Below are positions 52,796 through 62,230 of a stretch of 64,000 nt of DNA, in pieces (position 1 is the stretch's first letter; every line of letters starts with the position of its first letter). The translations under genes and the position numbers were made by a program. The DNA is from Chrysogorgia sp. JL179-B06 (Eukaryota > Cnidaria > Anthozoa > Scleralcyonacea > Chrysogorgiidae): NCBI GenBank assembly GCA_035772405.1, contig JAYKKM010000310.1, positions 1,727,501-1,791,500 of the forward strand, read 5' to 3'. A model generated the notes under the pieces. That model did no database searches. It was given only the letters and a program-made list of their open reading frames with translations, and had not been told where the DNA came from.

Positions 52796-53475
52796 CTACG
52801 TATATCCATCGGAATAAACAATAGAAATATCGTATTCATTATAGGGTTTATCAGCTTCACCCGTTTTAATACCATATTTATAAAAAAAATGATCATCTAT
52901 AAATTTAATGTTTTGAATCAATATAAAATCTTCGTCAGCAGGCAAATTATAAGCTAAATCTACAAAATGTTTATCATCGTTAAAGAAATTTTTCTCAGAA
53001 TCAATAAACAATTGATTAGGGCTAAAATAGGGTTTACTAGGTTGTCCAATATATGCCCCAAAATCACCCTGTTCGAATATCTCTTTTTTAACTTGAACAA
53101 TACTCCATCCTAATGCATCGTGATATTTTACACTAATATTATTTTTAATTTTTACATCAATACTATGAATTATTTTTCGTTTATTCCAAATTTTTTTTCT
53201 GGCTTCTAATTCTCCCGTAAGATAATTCTGTTTTGCAGTTTGAAATGTTCTATTGTTACCAAATGTCAATGAAAAATCAGTAAATATTCCTGGGCTCGAA
53301 TATTTGTTTTAATTTTAAAACCGTCAAGAAAACTCGTTGGTATTACACCTTGTATCCAAGAACTTTCTTGAAACTCATATAAATTTGTTGATGATTTTAA
53401 AGCAACTGTCCCGAATTTTCTTGGATGATAAAGCCAAAAACGTTCACTTTGATGGATGATTTTTTTCTAACTCAT
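52796..53475 (-). pseudogene. Unknown protein with start stop and frameshift
   Basis: On the minus strand ATG 53475 is followed by a TAG two codons later, then an open frame (RFWLYHPRKFGTVALKSSTN, ESSWIQGVIPTSFLDGFKIK) ends at 53270 near a shift; the next frame from 53269 continues with FGNNRTFQTAKQNYLTGELE and SVKYHDALGWSIVQVKKEIF to 52796. A beta-rich pattern and repeated aromatic positions suggest a structural protein, but I do not recognise it. Two breaks in about 220 codons. Confidence 0.45.
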
Positions 53476-53841
53476 TTTATTGCTTTCCAATAAGAGAAAA
53501 AAATTAAGAACGTTTTATTTATACTATATGTATAATGATTTCATTTTTTATATATTTAAATGTACAAAGAGTTTCTATGATCATCTTATTTTTTTTAAAA
53601 CTTCTCCTTCAATTTTTACAAAAATATACATCATTAACAAAATAAAAACGTTCTAATGTACGTTTTATTTTTAAAATATAAACATTTCTTAAATGTACTT
53701 TTGATAATTTTTTAAACAATTTTTGTGTTTCTAAAAATAAAAAGGAAAATACATTCAATATTTTTTTGATTTTTTTTAATTAAATCAAAATACACTAGTG
53801 TATTTTTTTTATTTAGGAAAAATTTCAGGAGAGAATAATTT
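53476..53841. other. AT-rich spacer
   Basis: No coding frame. Homopolymer A/T runs dominate. Probably promoter or terminator DNA of the flanking minus-strand genes. Confidence 0.4.
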
Positions 53842-54632
53842 TTAAAAATTTAATTCCTTATCATACATAGCCAGTACAGATCGTTCATTACCCTCATCTT
53901 CTAATTTACGAAACAAACATGCAGCAAATAAAAGACAATCAAACAAACTACAATGATACAATAAACATGGTGGTTCACTTGTATGATACCAACAATTTCT
54001 TGGTTTAAGATTATAAAACGAAAGTAAATGATCGTACTTCTCAATTCCAAAATATTCAAGATTAACACAATATAAAATAGTTTTTTCTTGACGTGTTTTA
54101 ACTAAAGAAGATTCTTTATCGCCACCTTTATACCCGATAATAGCATTCGGGGAAAAAACATTACGAAGTAAATAACTTAATCTATTTATAAGTTCACTTT
54201 GACTAAAATAATCTCTTGATTTTTTTTCAGATAAATAGTCTAAACCATGACATCGATATTGATAGTAGACGGTAGAACGTTCCCTTCGAGTTAGTTCTTT
54301 GTAGGGTTTTAACTTGCCATCATACAATGATAAATAAAATACTTCTTCGTTTGAAGTTCGAGAAGAGTTACTTCACGATAACTAGGTCTCTCTCCCTTAA
54401 ACTGGTAACATTCACAATCCATTATATGTGTGATATGGGATAAAAATAATTTTTGTCATTCTTGGGATATTTCTTTACATTTGTTTAATGCACAATTATA
54501 TTTACCCATATACAACTCCTCGATACTCTCTTCAGATTTTTTCTGTTGATTATCAGTTGTCTCTAACGGGATGTAGTCATCTGCTTCTTTAATTTCGCTG
54601 TTCACGTTCTTCTTCTCAAATATTTTTGCCAT
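53842..54632 (-). pseudogene. Conserved transposon/virus protein with KGG and NLE-type motifs
   Basis: Starts ATG 54632 (MAKIFEKKNVNSEIKEADDY), has a TGA at 54456-54458, then MDCECYQFKGERPSYREVTL, a frameshift near 54330, and the frame 53842-54327. The latter contains IIGYKGGDKESSLVKTRQEK, ILYCVNLEYFGIEKYDHLLS, WYHTSEPPCLLYHCSLFDCL, a pattern (KGG..E, NLE.FG, C..H, HC) that I associate with a protein family carried by many invertebrate transposons, perhaps an RNase H-fold nuclease. That link is from memory and not certain. Two breaks in an inferred 260-residue protein. Confidence 0.5.
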
Positions 54633-55130
54633 CTCTCTCTCTCCTACACTCAGACGGATATTAATTATTTTCGAACTTACATCAGGTTTTATAATTGTAT
54701 CTTGCGTTACTATGTGTTACTGTGGGTAGGATGGTTTGACCAATCAGAGCTCGTCCATTAAAGCTTTCATGTCATACAGATGATTTGTGATACTCATGTA
54801 CAATGATTGTGTGTTGTGGGAATTAGAGACGCGAATCCATAATTAGCGATTTCTTCTAAACAAATACTCTGGGATTAGTTGACCCAATGATGTGTTGTGG
54901 GATTAAAGACACGAATCCCTAATTTTGATCTTAAAACACACACTGGGATTAGTTTATATGTTGTAAGTCACAATAGTAATTTTCAAATTTTTATCAAATC
55001 AATTTCGTGTTAAATTCTTCATCAACACTGGGTAAGATCGTGTGTGGAAATATATATTTTAGCGAATGGAAAAATAGTATATATACAAGTCGATTTTTAA
55101 AAAAACGCGTTCCATCATTCGTTTTTGAGA
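54633..55130. promoter_or_regulatory. Divergent intergenic region with repeated leader words
   Basis: Lies between two divergent genes. Near-copies of 'tgtgttgtgggattaaagacacgaatcc' occur at about 54812-54838 and 54892-54918, with 'aactgggattagtt'-like words between them (54870-54890, 54945-54955). TATATATA (TATAT-type box) at 55078-55086 is 45-55 bases before the plus-strand ATG 55131. A CRE-like or replication element could be hidden here; nothing else is visible. Confidence 0.45.
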
Positions 55131-56319
55131 ATGTCGTTAAACATTGGTGATAAAAGAAACTATGAGCAAGCTAATGATCACGAAATCAATATTAAGACGA
55201 TATTGAAAATTGTTTATTATATACAACATTTTCGTAACCGTTACATTGGATTATTATTTGCCGTCTGTGACTTATGTGACTATTACTATGGGGGAATTAT
55301 TGAATGTATGGAAATTGATCGAGACAAATTGGTCAGGGGTATGGAGACTATGCATATATTGAAAAAATGAAAACTGAAATGAACCAAGATGAATGCAAGG
55401 ATTGGCGAATCTTAACAGATAAACAACACTATATAATACCCGTTGTTCATACACAACGAAAATATTATATTTATGGTGAAAAACTATGTTCGCGTTATCA
55501 TAAATTACTATTAATACCCGCTCAAACATTAGTTAAATCTATTTTTTATTTGAATGATAATCATTCAGATACTTTTTTTATTGAAATTCAAACAAGTTGT
55601 TACCCTAGAAATGATATTTACCACTTTATTTCTATTACTATTAATGATGATCAAACTACGATTGGGGCTTCGGTGGTCTAGTGGTCAGGGCCACTGCCTC
55701 CCACCTCTGAGGTCAAGAGTTCGAATCCTGTGTTCGGACATTTGATCGCACGTGGAAAGAGTTGGTCAACACTCTGCCGAAAACACTCTGCCAAAAGTCG
55801 TGGGTTTCCTCCCACAGGGAAGTTGACAGGGTGACATTAGGAAAACTAATGATGATAAAAACTGTAAAAAATAAATAGTTAAGGTTATTTGATTGGGGTA
55901 CTGGGGGTACTGAATGTAATAGAATAAATTGTTCGACGTTGTAAAGCGCATTTGATCATATACACATGCTAATTTGCGCTATATAAATAGTAAACATTAT
56001 TACAATTCCTAAAGCCATAGGATATGGAGGGTCTTATCTTTGTAATACATTACATAGACTTAATCGTTGTTTTAGTCGTGAATTTACATATTGCTGTATT
56101 TATTTATATTTTTTAGATCCGTTTTATTTGAAGTCTACTTTTTATTATATGTATAATTTAGAAAATTTTGAGAAAATAGTTTATCAACTAACAAGTTGTT
56201 TTATTTTCTTTTGCGAAAATCATAACCCTATATATAAGAGTATTATAGAAGCATATAATATTAACTATGAAGATCCTGACATTATAATACAGAGTATTGA
56301 AAAATTGTATTTAGACTAA
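55131..56319 (+). pseudogene. Second copy of the 400-aa provirus gene, split by a SINE
   Basis: ATG 55131 (MSLNIGDKRNYEQANDHEIN) runs to a frameshift near 55355-55370, then QDECKDWRILTDKQHYIIPV and HTQRKYYIYGEKLCSRYHKL to 55663. A SINE occupies about 55664-56000. The gene resumes with AIGYGGSYLCNTLHRLNRC and QLTSCFIFFCENHNPIYKSI, ending TAA 56319. The blocks match the intact gene at 36959 in order (ITSCFIFYCREHNPIGSF, YGKESLVSKF). The 3' end overlaps by 9 bases the convergent gene at 56311-56706. Confidence 0.65.
55664..56000 (+). mobile_element. tRNA-derived SINE
   Basis: The head has a pol III A box TGGTCTAGTGG (55674-55684) and a B box GAGTTCGAATCC (55717-55728) at tRNA spacing; it is preceded by GGGGCTTCGG. 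The middle is unrelated to tRNA. The tail ends GCGCTATATAAATAGTAAAC. Flanking TACGATT / TACAATT at the two sides (7-bp, 1 mismatch) may be the target duplication. The tail matches the 3' end of the L2-type LINE at 62231 (GTTGTRAAGCGC...GCGCTATATAAAT). It is not a functional tRNA gene because no intact cloverleaf can be drawn. Confidence 0.8.
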
Positions 56320-56706
56320 TTTTAAAAATTCAAAGAATATATTCAACAACCAAAACCAAGTGTGTTTTTTGTCATTGGGGAATAAAATGAATTTAAGATG
56401 AGAATTTCTAAAATCTAAAATTGTTTGACGTACAAACAATTTTATATAATATTCTTCATTATCAATGTTTTTATATCTAAAAAAACATAGGATTACAGCA
56501 AAAAATGCTATTATTTGTCCAATTTCATGTCTATCCATCCGATTATATACATCCAAAAGTTCATGTGGAATTTTTAAATGTTCAATAATATTTTTAAAAA
56601 AATTCTCATGATCGTCAAGACATTTCCACACACTTTTTTCCATATTTTTATTGATTTTTATTTCAAAACGTGCCAGTTCTTTTACCATAATATTCCACAC
56701 CTCCAT
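56311..56706 (-). CDS. Candidate Bcl-2-like apoptosis regulator
   Basis: 131 residues from ATG 56706 (the upstream in-frame GTG is not a natural start). Helical throughout. Residues 55-80 read YNRMDRHEIGQIIAFFAVIL, which resembles the BH1 region of Bcl-2 proteins (helix with GRI-VAFF). The following spacing to HTWFWLLNIFFEFLK, where BH2 would be, fits as well. Lacks a clear C-terminal membrane anchor. Bcl-2 proteins block mitochondrial apoptosis; some adintovirus-type genomes are reported to encode them. BH1 has no Asn-Trp-Gly, so the call is tentative; the rest of the protein does not suggest another family. Confidence 0.4.
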   Translation of the reverse strand: MEVWNIMVKELARFEIKINKNMEKSVWKCLDDHENFFKNIIEHLKIPHELLDVYNRMDRHEIGQIIAFFAVILCFFRYKNIDNEEYYIKLFVRQTILDFRNSHLKFILFPNDKKHTWFWLLNIFFEFLKLV

Positions 56707-56746
56707 GATTTCACACACTTTACTGATTTTTTTATTTACAACAATA

Positions 56747-57840
56747 TCATTTTATACATTTTGGTTTTCTTTTTTTAAATTCATGCTTTCTTTTTATTTC
56801 CTTATTATTATCCATTATATATCGTTTTTCCATAAGATCACTCGTAAATTTTTTAGAACACCATTGCAAATATTGTTTATTTATATATAGTTTCTCAATA
56901 TAGAGACCCTCTAACTCACGATATTTATCGCGTTGTGTACAAATAATATCTTGATCATAATTCGAATAGATTGTCATTCGTTTTTTTTCACGTTTCATAT
57001 AAATTAAAGAACGTTTAAAACATCTTTTCTTCAATGGAGGATCGTTCAATACTTCTCGATCGTCTTCCTCTTCTTCTTCTTCTTCCTCTTCTTCTTCACA
57101 CAGTTGTATTTCTTGTGGAAATAATGGTTGGGGTGATGTAGACATAGGTGGTGGTGGTGGTGGTGGTGAAAGAGGAATAGGAGATAATGTTGGGGAAAGA
57201 GCGTTTGCTAATTCATCAACAATTTGTAATAAATGTGTTCCTTGAATGGGTACCATTTCATCACACATTCGTATTAAATTCGCAGGAGAAGGAATAGGGA
57301 TTTGTCCAAAGAAATCAATGGGCATTTCGTGTATGTAATTATCTAATTCATCTTCTTGAGTGGGTAATTCGTATACCTGTGGCGGTGAAATCGTTTGCGG
57401 AGGAATAGGAGATGTATTATACTTTGCTTGGGCGTTTGAAGAGGTATATTATACTGTGCTTGCGATAGTAGAGGTGGGGGGTTTACTTGCTGAGGTAGAG
57501 ACGGTATCTTTGCCTGCCGTGGCGACGTGTTATACTTCGCTTGCGGGAGTAGAGGGTATATGTGACTGGACTGTGCTTGAGCTATCGGTACAGCGAAATT
57601 TAATTGCGACTGTGCGATGTCTTTAGTTGGACGCTGTTTGACGTTCTTTCTTCTTCTGATTTCTTGACTGCATGATGTATATTGTTCATCATCTGAAATA
57701 TCCAGACCCATTTTACGATATTCTTGTTGCTGTAGACGTCGTTGTTTTAACATTTTGGGAATATCTTTTCCTTTACTTTCAATCCGAGCAATTGTTTTTC
57801 CACTTTCAACATTTTTCTGGGTCTGCTTCACACAAGCCAT
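56747..57840 (-). pseudogene. Unknown proline/glutamate-rich protein, one frameshift
   Basis: ATG 57840 starts MACVKQTQKNVESGKTIARI, basic with LKQRRLQQQEYRKMGLDISD, then a Gln/Pro-rich part. At about 57410 a one-base shift leads to the second frame (57325-56747): NLIRMCDEMVPIQGTHLLQI, a Pro run (PLSPPPPPPP), a Glu run of about 11, a basic KKRCFKRSLIYMKREKKR (nuclear signal-like) and helical end. Low-complexity composition suggests a disordered regulatory or scaffold protein. Coordinates of the two frames nearly touch (57325 and 57343), so this is one gene. Confidence 0.5.
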
Positions 57841-58117
57841 AATTATATTGTGACTAAAAAATTTAGAATCAAACGCTTATAAAAAACAAGCTAAAAAATA
57901 TGTGGTAACCTGATTGGTTGAACTTGATTCCATAATAAAAAATCGGGGTATTCTCATTGGTTGAATGATAAAATAAATATTATAAGATAGCCTTGACGAT
58001 TACTAATACATGTAAATCTTTTTAATCTTTTTGTTGTTTAAATATTTATCGGTAAAACGTTGTAGGGAAAGACATAAAAGCATTTAGGAGTAATATTTTT
58101 TTTAGAACACTTTCAAA

Positions 58118-58992
58118 ATGATTGCGGGTACTAAAGAAAATCCTCTGTTGGCTATAATGATCGATTTAGCTAAGTATTTTTCACATATTGATTATCAAGT
58201 GCTTGAATGTCGTAAAATGGATATGTTACGTGCCGATAGAATAATATATAAGATATTATTGTTATGGGATGAGAAATATATATATATACCTACTCATCGG
58301 ACGATTTTACACATTTAATCGGACAGTTTGTGAATGTACAGATCGAAAGTCTGGAACCTCCACCCTATCAGCCATGAATGAAGCAAAATTTATAGATATA
58401 ATATCTATGAGGAATCTATCTTGTGAACGAAATCTACAGTTAATTGGCTCAAGACCCATACCCAAACCCGCTGGCGAACCGACACAGATGTATGATCTTT
58501 TTTTTAACGATGAATATAACAATTATTTTAAAATAGAATTCGATTCATCCCAACACGATAAGATTGGTAAAAGTGTGTATCTTACCAATCATTATATATT
58601 CATTGTAAAAGATATGAGTTAATCCTTTGTATATATAGACTCTACCCAAAACATTTTATTATTAGACAAGACTCATCCTGGCAACAAGTATAGATATAAA
58701 CGAAATTAAACTTGATAACGTTAAGTTATACACCTCTGAATTTTTATATACAATTTGTAAGGACTCTGATTTTTATGTTGTTGACTTTATGAGCGAAAGA
58801 AACACTTGGTTAGATGACCGGCGCGGGATAATATTAAAAGATTTTAATCTCACCTCTGTTCTTAATACCAAAATGGATGTACAAGCTGGAATTATTATTG
58901 CTGTGATACTACGAAACGAGAATCAAGAAGATCTCATTGGAAAGCACATCTTCTTTCCAAACACATACACAATGCGTTGTACCAATCCATAA
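58118..58992 (+). pseudogene. Decayed provirus gene cluster related to the 35893 gene
   Basis: ATG 58118 (MIAGTKENPLLAIMIDLAKY) to TAA 58318. Other plus frames follow: 58350-58622 (DEYNNYFKIEFDSSQHDKI, GKSVYLTNHYIFIVKD) and 58730-58992 (ILKDFNLTSVLNTKMDVQAG, EDLIGKHIFFPNTYTMRC). Each ends with a [LKV][IV]GK-[HS]-[IV]-[FY] element like QLVGKHVVFID of the 35893 protein, hinting at repeated related modules. TATA-like CATAAAAG lies at 58074, 44 bases upstream. Stops and shifts prevent calling one clean gene. Confidence 0.4.
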
Positions 58993-59346
58993 TTTGATAT
59001 TAAAAACCATTTATCATCTGTTTTGACATGTATGAATTAATTAACACTCTCTCCTATACTTATTATCCATCCAAAATTGTTTAACGGGAATATTAAAATA
59101 TATACTAATTTGTGTAAAAAGTGTAAAATAGAGTATCAAAAAGCATAAAATATGTTTAAATAAATGTAAAAATGCTTAAATATCTAGAATATAGACGTAT
59201 TTAAACATATACCCCTACAGAAATATATATTTCACGGGACTAATCCCCCCAAAATGGCCGCTAATCCCTACGAGTAATTAATAAATCAACTGAATAGACA
59301 GGCTAGAACTCATTATAAAATCGTATCTGCAACATACACAAACAAA
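58993..59346. other. AT-rich spacer with an earlier copy of the next gene's start
   Basis: At 59250-59275 'aaaatggccgctaatccctacgagtaa' is a near-copy of the start at 59341-59370 (aaaatggccgctaatcccaacaag), but with a stop after a few codons. No gene otherwise. Confidence 0.5.
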
Positions 59347-59586
59347 ATGGCCGCTAATCCCAACAAGTATAATACATCAACTTTTGACATCGTAGACCCA
59401 ATTGCTAATTATAAACACGCGTCTAATCCCGGCAACACATATTCATTGTCCATGCCTATATTATTAATCAACTGCTTTGACATAGGGGGAGTGATTAGAA
59501 TAAAACGCTTATTATATATTCGCGTCCATAATCGTCTAACAACACTCATTGTTCCTACCCATAATAATTCATTTGTTTTGACATGA
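59347..59586 (+). CDS. Small provirus protein, possibly OB-fold-like
   Basis: ATG 59347, 79 residues to TGA 59584-59586: MAANPNKYNTSTFDIVDPIA, then INCFDIGGVIRIKRLLYIRV and THNNSFVLT. The segment FDIGGVIRIKRLLYIRVHNR recalls the OB-fold start (GDIVRIHRL) of POT1-like single-strand DNA-binding proteins, but the match is short and the frame stays coding-like for some 30 codons past the stop (NPVPGSSMLSTLYS), suggesting a nonsense mutation. Tentative. Confidence 0.3.
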   Translation: MAANPNKYNTSTFDIVDPIANYKHASNPGNTYSLSMPILLINCFDIGGVIRIKRLLYIRVHNRLTTLIVPTHNNSFVLT

Positions 59587-59717
59587 AATCCTGTTCCTGG
59601 TTCATCAATGCTTTCAACCCTATATAGCAAAAGACGTCAGTACTTGCTTAACACTATTCACCTTGAATGACCTTCAATCTCTCTCTTGTCGTAAAACTCA
59701 GGGACGATCAAAAAACT

Positions 59718-59981
59718 GGTCGTACAACAACACGATCATACTATGTGATATATATACTCTTGACCGCGACCACCTTATTTTGAATATTTTTATTAAAAAA
59801 ACCCTCTTGTATACGACCAGTTGCATATCCCCCCTGATTTGATTACTGGTCGCTCTTGACAGGGTGACCACACCTTAAAATTATTCAACCCCCCTGGAAA
59901 TATGGGACTGGACTGTGCTCTGATTGGTCAATTCAAATCATTCTTGATTCTGATTGGCTTAGAGCTCGGTCCAGTCCCTAA
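59718..59981. repeat. Right-end region with inverted repeats
   Basis: AACTGGTCGTACAACAAC (59717) and TTGTATACGACCAGTTGC (59807) are inverted, and GGGACTGGAC (59904) and GTCCAGTCCC (about 59973) are inverted with two GATTGG boxes between. They could mark the end of the provirus or be unrelated hairpins; no counterpart at the left end (33.3 kb) was seen. Confidence 0.4.
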
Positions 59982-60997
59982 CACAATAATAATAAGTATA
60001 TTACTATTAACACGGATATAATTTAGTGTTTAAAAGAGCAGATTGTATTGTTATAACTTGTCCCTAGTTATTCACACAGTGATGTATATGTCCTTTAGCC
60101 ACTTGGTACTAGTTAACTCATCAATTTCACTAAGTCCTGAAAGAGAGTCTATATAATTAATGAAAAAGAAAGGATGACTCGCCACATATACTTTTGACCT
60201 TTTCTGAATCCAGCTGCAGCTTTGTATCTTTTCCCCTGTATGCATTTGATGTTTTCCCGGTAATTGCATGCGTGAAGAGAACCTCTCGTGTCCACAACAT
60301 TCCCATAATGGCATAAACAGTTTTCCTTTGCATTCACCTTTTTTTTAAAAATTTTAAACTGTCCATTTGTGACATTCACATTGGGAAACACTTAAATTTT
60401 TAAACTCATGAATTTTCAAGGTTGTAAACTTTCATTATCAAGTATCGGTAATCGCATGGGGCCGAGGAAAATTAAGGTTTAATTTCACATTAATTTCAAA
60501 TCTTATACAGGTGTAATCACAAATTGATCAGAAACTTTAACCCTTTTCCTCCCAAAAGTACATTTAGTACTTTACTCTGGCTAACACTAGACAATTTCAC
60601 TTATCAGTAGAGTGACCTTAAAGTGCCTAAGGTCAAAACATTTTATCGTTTTATTTGGAAGAACTTTTAAAATGATAAAGTAACTTATTTTGGAGATGTT
60701 ACAAGGCAAATGGTAAAACTATGGGTGGATAGCAAAAACCATGCAGAAGAGTTTTACATTGGTCAAAGTGTTGATTTAGTCGACAAAAGATTGCTGAACA
60801 TCAGTCCACCAAGTGAAATTCACCGAGCACCAACAAGCATCTCTGAAAGGTGTTATTGGAAGGCATCAGAATGGAGAGCCTTCTTGTTTTACAGCCTGAT
60901 CATCTTGCAAGGTATTTTACCAACAAGATATCTCAACCATTTTTTTCTGTATGTGTATGGCATTTACACTCTTTTGGGAGATGCAATCAGCACCAGC
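59982..60997. other. Host DNA, no supported gene
   Basis: Base composition returns to host levels. Two overlapping minus frames at 60072-60391 have no motif. A plus frame at 60710-61048 overlaps antisense the minus gene at 60998-61228 and is unsupported. Confidence 0.4.
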
Positions 60998-62138
60998 TCA
61001 AGCTTCAGAAAAACCAAGTGCACCAATTTCAGGATCATCGTGAATTAGAGATAACGGCTCTTCACTTTCAGACATATTAAAAACAGATTTAGCAGCCTCA
61101 GTTACAGGGTTCTCTGGAAGTAAAACATGCCCTGATACAGGATAGACAAGTCTGAAATATTCAGGGACTAACTGCAGAGACCCTATCCAGTCATATACTT
61201 GATACATAGTTGTATTCTTCAGAAACATGCGGCTTACAACACCAAGTGAAAGATGTCTAACTGAAACAATAACATGTTCTTTTTCTATGTTTGGTTCTGC
61301 TGGAACACGGTTTTCCCTTGCTTACCTCAACTGTTCTTGTCTTGCTACATTTTGCACTTCCTCCTCCAGTAATTGCTTTCTGTCATCATTTTTCGTAGTG
61401 TCCAAAGCCAGACTTTGATGGTATTCTTTGTCCTGCTCTTCTTTAAGTTGTAATCTTTCCTGGGTAGTGCCTTTCAAACTAGTAACAGCTTCATTTCTAC
61501 AAGCAGTCTTTCTTGACTTTTCCCTTGCAGGTGGTAGTTCCTCTTCATCACTACTTGCGCTGGCGATCGTTTGTACTGTTTGATCAGTAGTCAAATAAAG
61601 ACGGACTCTGGACTTGAAACCATTTTTTTCAGCATAATCCCCAAGGGTGATTGGTGCATCTCCATCAAATTCAGTTAACGGTTGGCCCATAAAATCAGCA
61701 AGACCAAATTTCATGACTTGCTTAGTTCCAAAATAACTTTTACCATCAGGAAAAAAACACTTTTTACCAGCATCCATCAATTCTTTATAACTATATTTAA
61801 CAGAGGCCTTCATTTCTCGGGTACCCCACCTTTTTCTAGACCAACTCTAATCCCGTTATGGATCCATCCTATTTGTATATTATGGTAGCCACCTTTTGTT
61901 CAAAGTTTTTAGCTTCAGTTTTTTTAATTTTAGAGGATAAATTGCCTTTGTTTTTCTTGCTTCCAATTAATTCGGATATTAGCCTCTGTTTTTTCTGTTC
62001 CCTCTCGTTATGTATATTTGTTTTGTTTTGACCAGTTCCACAATATTCCTTCAATGAAAGGCGAACGCCTAGTTCTTTAATGGCCAGCTCATCTTTTAGC
62101 TGATTGTCAGTGGCCATGGTTACTTCTTTAAAGCCCAT
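60998..62138 (-). pseudogene. Multi-copy host-type gene with ubiquitin-like segments
   Basis: Minus strand: ATG 62138 (MGFKEVTMATDNQLKDELAI) to 61869; IGWIHNGIRVGLEKGGVPEK near 61862-61803 in another frame; ATG 61813 (MKASVKYSYKELMDAGKKCF) with FGTKQVMKFGLADFMGQPL to 61322, where ATTGAG/GTAAGC may be a donor or a stop; then RVPAEPNIEKEHVIVSVRHL, MFLKNTTMYQVYDWIGSLQL and VPEYFRLVYP to 60998. The last block resembles the UBX/ubiquitin-like fold in multi-copy E3-ligase-type genes of cnidarians; I make this link by pattern only. At least two breaks. Confidence 0.4.
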
Positions 62139-62230
62139 CTAAAGTAATTAGATAAAAACAAATCGAATTACAATCTACCCATAAAAATCGTAGATAATCT
62201 CTATGCTCTGCTGCTATAGAAATATTCAAG

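Larger units (their letters stand above)
33345..59830. mobile_element. Endogenous Polinton/Maverick (adintovirus-like) provirus
   Basis: A sharp shift to AT-rich, gene-dense DNA begins after the DIRS gag and ends near 59.8 kb. It carries the Polinton hallmark set: retroviral-type integrase, penton, double-jelly-roll capsid, adenain-like protease, FtsK/HerA ATPase and protein-primed DNA polymerase B. Genes are short, densely packed, apparently intron-free and often preceded by TATA boxes. Many genes have single stops or one-base shifts. At about 26 kb it exceeds the 15-20 kb common for Polintons, owing to accessory genes at both ends. I could not identify terminal inverted repeats or a 6-bp target duplication, so both limits are estimates. 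Confidence 0.85.

Noticed and set aside
55664..55735. Functional tRNA gene
   Set aside because: A and B boxes fit, but no full cloverleaf or proper acceptor stem can be drawn and it continues into an unrelated tail, so it is a SINE.
56747..57325. LxCxE retinoblastoma-binding motif in the Glu-rich protein
   Set aside because: The residues read IQLCEEE, so spacing for LxCxE is wrong.
33345..59830. Terminal inverted repeats and 6-bp target duplication of the provirus
   Set aside because: Comparing both ends by eye gave no convincing match; a computed self-alignment is needed.
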